From positions 5,148 to 18,461 of the forward strand of contig NZSI01000052.1 in the NCBI GenBank assembly GCA_002696685.1: a stretch of 13,314 bases of DNA. Direction: 5' to 3'. The notes below the pieces were generated by a model, which made no database searches, was not told the origin of the DNA, and saw nothing but the letters and a program-made list of their open reading frames with translations. Both the position numbers and the translations under genes were made by a program. This document shows positions 9,511 to 13,314 of the stretch, one piece after another. The DNA comes from Chloroflexota bacterium (GTDB lineage Bacteria; Chloroflexota; Dehalococcoidia; SAR202; UBA826). Position 1 is the first letter of the stretch. Every line of letters starts with the position of its first letter.

Positions 9511-10589
9511 GCCTTTATTGTACCACGTTTCACGTGAAACGTTGCCATTTCGGGGACATTTGGGGACGTAATCTCAAGCGCATCGCGATCCACACAAGTA
9601 ACAAATAGCTGCCCTTTTAAAGCAATCAGCTTATCAAGTACTTTCTGTCTATTTTTGCGATCTAATTCTGCCGGTAAATCATCAACCAAGTAGATACAGG
9701 CTCTGTCGAGCGCGTCCGCTAGAAGTGCCCCTTGAGCAATCTTCAGCGCGCTAACAAGGATTTTCTGCTGGCCTCGCGAAAGAGTTTCAATCGCCATCCG
9801 GGCGCCAGCCTTCACAATAATATCGGCTCTGTGCGGGCCGGCCTGGGTAGCACCGTACTTGCGGTCCGAGGCGCGGCTGCGGGTGAGCGCCTCAGCTAAT
9901 TCCTGGTTACTATCCCATCCCCGCCAATAATTGAGTGACACCGAATGCGTTTCAGGCTGCGCTAAAGAGCCGTAGACCTCCTCGAATTTAGGCACAAACC
10001 GCTCAAAATAACTTTCCCTAGCCCTGTCTACGTCACGGGCCGCCTCGCACAATTGCATATCCCAAGCGTCAAGCTGCTGTAGGTCAAGATTCGCCTGCTT
10101 AAGCAAAAGGTTACGGTTAGCGATACATTTTCGCGTTTTGCGCCATTGGTCGACAAATAAGGGTTCCACGTGGAACACTCCCCAGTCGAGAAAACGGCGC
10201 CGGGTTTTTGGCCCCCCTTCTAGCAAGAGAAACGAGTTTGCGTCGAGAACCTGCACAGGCAACTCTCTGGCCACTTTGTCCCAGTTTCTTTGTTTCTCGC
10301 TGTCCATATTAAGCTGCTGGCCTTTCCCTCTTGTCCGGATAAGGCCTATTTGACGGCCACTCCCTAGTTCTGCAAAGACCACTGCTTTGGCCTCTGTTTC
10401 GCTGATAAGCGTCCCTGGCTTGCTGGTTCTGAAAGAGCGGCCTGATGCCAGCAAATGGATGGCTTCCAATACACTTGTTTTCCCGCTGCCGTTTTCACCC
10501 TGAAGCAAATTAATGCCAGAACTTAATTTAAGCTCAGCTTGCAATATGTTTCTAATTGAAGTGATGCTGAGCGATTTTAGGGTGCTCAT
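9507..10589 (-). CDS. recF: DNA replication and repair protein RecF
   Basis: 360 residues (E. coli 357). RecF is an SMC-like ABC ATPase that binds gapped DNA and helps RecO and RecR load RecA for daughter-strand gap repair. Walker A is G31-E-N-G-S-G-K-T38, the ABC signature is L270-S-R-G-Q-Q-K276, and Walker B is I299-Y-L-V-D-D304 followed by LPAELD. The RFLDWGVFH stretch (132-140) is typical of the family. It starts at ATG 10589, 35 nt after dnaN, with no visible Shine-Dalgarno, in line with the low expression known for RecF. Two parS-like palindromes lie within the gene: F139-H-V-E142 is encoded by one and F351-H-V-K354 by the other, the latter only ten codons from the end. No defect is seen. 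Confidence 0.98.
   Translation of the reverse strand: MSTLKSLSITSIRNILQAELKLSSGINLLQGENGSGKTSVLEAIHLLASGRSFRTSKPGTLISETEAKAVVFAELGSGRQIGLIRTRGKGQQLNMDSEKQRNWDKVARELPVQVLDANSFLLLEGGPKTRRRFLDWGVFHVEPLFVDQWRKTRKCIANRNLLLKQANLDLQQLDAWDMQLCEAARDVDRARESYFERFVPKFEEVYGSLAQPETHSVSLNYWRGWDSNQELAEALTRSRASDRKYGATQAGPHRADIIVKAGARMAIETLSRGQQKILVSALKIAQGALLADALDRACIYLVDDLPAELDRKNRQKVLDKLIALKGQLFVTCVDRDALEITSPNVPEMATFHVKRGTIKA
9526..9541. promoter_or_regulatory. parS: parS-like centromere site (ParB binding), recF 3' end
   Basis: CGTTTCACGTGAAACG matches the bacterial chromosomal parS consensus TGTTTCACGTGAAACA at 14 of 16 positions, differing only at the two outermost bases. It is part of a perfect 18-bp palindrome, 9525-9542. 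ParB (Spo0J) nucleates on such sites near oriC, spreads, and recruits the chromosome segregation machinery. Here it is read in the recF frame as Phe-His-Val-Lys-Arg. The centre is about 3.7 kb from the dnaA start, within the usual oriC-proximal zone. Confidence 0.87.
10162..10177. promoter_or_regulatory. parS: parS-like centromere site (ParB binding), mid recF
   Basis: GGTTCCACGTGGAACA contains the perfect 14-bp palindrome GTTCCACGTGGAAC (10163-10176), the C/G variant of the parS core. It differs from the variant consensus TGTTCCACGTGGAACA only at the first base. It is read in the recF frame as Phe-His-Val-Glu (residues 139-142). It lies 636 bp from the second parS-like site and about 3.0 kb from the dnaA start. 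Two such palindromes in one gene beside oriC are unlikely to be chance. Confidence 0.85.
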
Positions 10590-10624
10590 AAAACGTAGTG
10601 GCCAAGAACGTGCTAAATGTTCAC

Positions 10625-11731
10625 TTATAGCCGCATCGGCATAACGACATAGACGGCATCGCTGCCCCCTTCTTCCGCTTCCAGCAACGCGCTGCTATTG
10701 GGGTCTGACAGGGTGATTTTAACTTTTTTGCTAGTCAGAGTTGAAAATACATCTATCAAGTAGCTTACGTTAAAGCCTATTTCTAGGGGCTCTCCGGAGT
10801 ATTCCACTGATACCACTTCTTCCGCTTCTTCTTGGTCGGGATTATTGGCAAAGATCTTGAGCTCACCGTCAGCAAGGTTTACTCGAACCCCATGGTATTT
10901 TTCATTAGATAAAATAGCGGCCCTGGAAAACCCTTCACGCATTTCGAGACGATTACCAATTAAAACCAGGTCTCCTCCCTTCGGAAGAACACGGTTGTAA
11001 TCTGGAAATTTGCCTTCAACTAGTTTGGAGGTGAAGGTAAACTCGGGAATTTTAGCTCTAATGTGGTTTTGCCCAAAGGTAAGGGCTATATCTCCATCAT
11101 CAGAAAGTAATCGCGCTAGCTCCATAATCCCCTTCCTGGGTAGGATAAGTTGCTGATTTTCATCAATGGTATTAGACATGCCAACTACTGTTTCCATGGC
11201 TAGCCTATGCCCATCGGTAGCAACTACCCTTAAGTAATCTGTTCCTACCTCAAAGAGCATGCCATTAAGGTAGTAGCGAACATCCTGCTGTGCCATCGCG
11301 AAACTCGTGCTATCGAGTAACTCGCGGAGCTTTTTCTGGGGTATCGACAGAGAAAAAGTATCAGGTTCTTCTTCAACACCAGGAAATTCCTTGGCTGGCA
11401 GCGTAGCTAGCGTAAACCGGCTTCTTCCTGACTTTAGAATTAGCTTGCTGTCCACGAGAGAAGCCTCGATAGAGGAGCCTTCTTTAAGTGATTTGCAAAT
11501 ATCCAAGAGCTTCCGGGCAGGGACCGTTATTTCTCCTTCCTGGTCGACTTGATCAACGCCCACTCTCCCGACCAATTCTACTTCAAGGTCTGTGCCTGTT
11601 AGTGAGAGCTCACTATCCTTTAACACCAGAAGCACATTGGAAAGCACAGGCAGTGTTTGTCTGCGCTCGACCACGCCACTAACTATCTGTAAAGGTTTCA
11701 ACAAGGCTTCACGAGAAATAACAAATCGCAT
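10625..11731 (-). CDS. dnaN: DNA polymerase III sliding clamp (beta subunit)
   Basis: 368 residues (E. coli 366). The protein forms the ring-shaped homodimer that tethers DNA polymerase III and other enzymes to DNA. Three clamp-fold domains of about 120 residues are expected, and the length fits. Visible landmarks are the N-terminal MRFVISREALLKPLQIVSGV with RRQTLPVLSNVLL, the ATDGHRLA block at 171-178, LPRKGIMEL, GKFPDYNRVLP, and the C-terminal YVVMPMRL that lines the peptide-binding groove. ATG 11731 has a good AAGGA site 9 nt upstream. It lies 34 nt after dnaA and 35 nt before recF, all on the minus strand and without terminators, so the genes most likely form one operon led by dnaA. Confidence 0.99.
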   Translation of the reverse strand: MRFVISREALLKPLQIVSGVVERRQTLPVLSNVLLVLKDSELSLTGTDLEVELVGRVGVDQVDQEGEITVPARKLLDICKSLKEGSSIEASLVDSKLILKSGRSRFTLATLPAKEFPGVEEEPDTFSLSIPQKKLRELLDSTSFAMAQQDVRYYLNGMLFEVGTDYLRVVATDGHRLAMETVVGMSNTIDENQQLILPRKGIMELARLLSDDGDIALTFGQNHIRAKIPEFTFTSKLVEGKFPDYNRVLPKGGDLVLIGNRLEMREGFSRAAILSNEKYHGVRVNLADGELKIFANNPDQEEAEEVVSVEYSGEPLEIGFNVSYLIDVFSTLTSKKVKITLSDPNSSALLEAEEGGSDAVYVVMPMRL

Positions 11732-11765
11732 TTGTTTTATTCCTTAAATATCAGCAAGTTACGTG

Positions 11766-13199
11766 CTATGTGGAAAGGGACCTGAGCAGATTTTTGTAAT
11801 CTTCCTGAATATCAGTAGAACTATGTCTCAGCCTGTGGATTTGCTTGCAGGCGTGCAACACCGTCGTGTGGTCTCTACCTCCAAAAGCATCTCCTATTTC
11901 CGGTAAGCTATGGTTGGTCAGCTCCTTTGACAGGCTCATCGCCACCTGCCTGGGACGTGCGACTGAACGATTACGCCTCTTTGACAGCATGTCTGACATT
12001 TTGATCTTATAGTACCCAGCCACGGATCGCTGAATATTGTCAATGCTGACAAGCTTGTCTTGCAAGGCAAACAAATCCCGCAGGGCTTCTTTTATTAAGC
12101 TTGGGTCAATAGGTTCTCCTCTGAAATTCGAGTGAGCAATCACCCGCTTCAGTGCTCCTTCCAGCTCGCGGACATTGGATCTCAGCCGCTGGGCAATAAA
12201 GAGCGCTGCATCATAGGAAAGCCTTTGATTACAGAGTTCAGCCTTATTCATGAGTATCGCTGCCCGTGTCTCCAATTCAGGAGGCTCTACTGCAACAGTT
12301 AGCCCCCAGCCAAACCTAGATTTAAGCCTTTCTTCTAGACCATTTATTTCCTTGTGGAACCGGTCACAGGTCAGAATAATTTGTTGTCCGCCTTCCAATA
12401 GCGCATTAAATGTATGAAAAAATTCTTCTTGGGAACGTTCTTTCCCGGAAAAGAACTGGATATCATCAATCAGTAACGCGTCAACGGAGCGGTAAAATCG
12501 TTTAAATTCACTAATCGCATTAAGCTGCAGAGCCGAAACCATTGTGGCTACAAAAGTTTCCGAATGAAGATACACTACCTTGGCGGTCGGCTTCTTAGCC
12601 ACCAGGTAGTTACCTATTGCATGCATCAAGTGAGTTTTTCCTAAGCCCACACCACCATAGATACAAAGAGGGTTATAAGCATAACCAGGGTTCTCAGCTA
12701 CTTGCTCGGCAGCCGCTCGTGCTAACTGGTTGGACTTACCCACAATGAAATTCTCGAAGGTGTTTTCCCGATTCAGTGTGCCCCGGTGTCTCAGCTTCCC
12801 TTCGCTAATAATATCCACGTTCCATCTAGTCCCATCGATTTTCGGCGCAGCGCTAGCGGGGAATCGCCCTGGTCTAGGCAGTCCTTGCCCTTGGGATTTT
12901 TTCTCCGGCTCTGAGGTTGTTCCAACATTCATAGGAGGCTGGTTCGGATAAGAGTAGCCTGCGGTGACAACCTCCAAGCTAATGTTGCGCTTTCCCGAGC
13001 TCAATTCGTCTAGAATTTCGCGAATTCGGTGTAGAAATTTCCCTTTTACCCAATCCTTAATAAACTGGTTTGGCGCAAAAATACGCAACACCTCCGCTTC
13101 CGCTTGTGCTCGCAAGGGCCGTATCCAGGTATTAAACTGTTGAGAAGGGAGTTCCGCCTGTAAACACTCAATACATTTTTGCCAATCTGCTGCTGCCAC
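11766..13199 (-). CDS. dnaA: Chromosomal replication initiator protein DnaA
   Basis: 477 residues (E. coli 467). It is the AAA+ initiator that binds DnaA boxes at oriC, melts the origin and recruits the DnaB helicase. Domain I is about residues 1-80 (W5, then QFNTWIRPL). Domain II is a low-complexity linker rich in P, S, G and Q (about 81-120). Domain III has Walker A G182-G-V-G-L-G-K-T189, Walker B LLIDD (242-246), the box VII arginines in [13 protein letters not shown], and sensor [11 protein letters not shown] (342-350). Domain IV ends with the box-binding signature [16 protein letters not shown] (439-454). The start is GTG at 13199, preceded by GAGGA 4 nt upstream, and it gives the normal N-terminus. 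A DnaA-box match upstream suggests autoregulation. Confidence 0.99.
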   Translation of the reverse strand: MAAADWQKCIECLQAELPSQQFNTWIRPLRAQAEAEVLRIFAPNQFIKDWVKGKFLHRIREILDELSSGKRNISLEVVTAGYSYPNQPPMNVGTTSEPEKKSQGQGLPRPGRFPASAAPKIDGTRWNVDIISEGKLRHRGTLNRENTFENFIVGKSNQLARAAAEQVAENPGYAYNPLCIYGGVGLGKTHLMHAIGNYLVAKKPTAKVVYLHSETFVATMVSALQLNAISEFKRFYRSVDALLIDDIQFFSGKERSQEEFFHTFNALLEGGQQIILTCDRFHKEINGLEERLKSRFGWGLTVAVEPPELETRAAILMNKAELCNQRLSYDAALFIAQRLRSNVRELEGALKRVIAHSNFRGEPIDPSLIKEALRDLFALQDKLVSIDNIQRSVAGYYKIKMSDMLSKRRNRSVARPRQVAMSLSKELTNHSLPEIGDAFGGRDHTTVLHACKQIHRLRHSSTDIQEDYKNLLRSLST

Positions 13200-13208
13200 T
13201 TGTTCCTC

Positions 13209-13217
13209 TTTTCCACT
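13209..13217 (+). promoter_or_regulatory. Weak DnaA-box-like 9-mer
   Basis: TTTTCCACT matches TTATCCACA at 7 of 9 positions, in the same orientation as the better box 57 bp to the right. It sits just upstream of the dnaA Shine-Dalgarno. Alone it would be ignored; its position makes it a candidate low-affinity site. Confidence 0.25.
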
Positions 13218-13265
13218 AAAAGGTTTATTTTTTTTCTACAACAATTCTAACGACTGAATATTGAG

Positions 13266-13274
13266 TTATCCACC
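13266..13274 (+). promoter_or_regulatory. DnaA box
   Basis: TTATCCACC matches the consensus DnaA box TTATCCACA at 8 of 9 positions. It lies 67 nt upstream of the dnaA GTG, a position suited to autorepression of dnaA and to origin function. It is oriented opposite to dnaA transcription. Confidence 0.6.
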
Positions 13275-13314
13275 GCTTAGAAAGCAAAAAAGTGGGTTTT
13301 TGAGGCGCTTTTTT

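Larger units (their letters stand above)
13200..13314. promoter_or_regulatory. dnaA upstream region, probable edge of oriC
   Basis: 115 AT-rich nt run from the dnaA start to the window end and include an uninterrupted T8 (13228-13235) and several A/T tracts. In related Gammaproteobacteria the space upstream of dnaA, facing a divergent rpmH, carries oriC and the dnaA promoter. Only its dnaA-proximal edge is present here, so the origin itself cannot be delimited. I found no convincing -35/-10 pair. Confidence 0.55.

Noticed and set aside
13281..13314. Possible terminator at the right edge (AAAGC ... GCTTTTTT)
   Set aside because: The stem is interrupted, no + strand gene ends before it, and the sequence is cut by the window, so it cannot be supported.

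Overview
This window is the chromosomal replication-origin neighbourhood of a gammaproteobacterium. Gene order (dnaA-dnaN-recF-gyrB, then converging on plsC-gmhB-glyS-glyQ, an LpxL-type acyltransferase and trkH) resembles Pseudomonas and, as far as I can judge from memory, marine Cellvibrionales-type relatives. The protein sequences (TrkH, GlyQ, GyrB, DnaA) are clearly gammaproteobacterial. I cannot name a species from sequence alone.

Layout, left to right. Positions 1-1287 hold the C-terminal ~90% of the K+ transporter subunit TrkH (+), cut by the window edge. A small AT-rich gene for a DUF3303-like protein follows (+). It meets, tail to tail with a 4-nt overlap, an LpxL/HtrB-family lipid A acyltransferase (-). 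A 217-nt divergent intergenic region with several short dyads separates this from a + strand block glyQ-glyS-gmhB-plsC: the two glycyl-tRNA synthetase subunits, the heptose bisphosphate phosphatase of LPS core synthesis, and a PlsC-like acyltransferase. The block ends in another 4-nt stop-codon overlap, this time with gyrB. The right half is the classic replication cluster on the - strand, transcribed dnaA > dnaN > recF > gyrB. The last ~115 nt, upstream of dnaA, are AT-rich with one good and one weak DnaA-box match and are probably the edge of oriC.

The genes fall into three themes: replication initiation, clamp, repair and supercoiling (dnaA, dnaN, recF, gyrB); envelope lipid and LPS synthesis (LpxL-like, gmhB, plsC); and housekeeping (glyQS, trkH).

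The most notable non-gene signals are two parS-like palindromes, both inside recF: one in the last codons (core GTTTCACGTGAAAC) and one mid-gene (core GTTCCACGTGGAAC). Both are read in frame as Phe-His-Val-(Lys/Glu). They would place the ParB/Spo0J loading zone 3.0-3.7 kb from the dnaA start. I saw no mobile element, CRISPR array, tRNA, rRNA or phage gene, and no convincing new biological system; this is a conserved core region.
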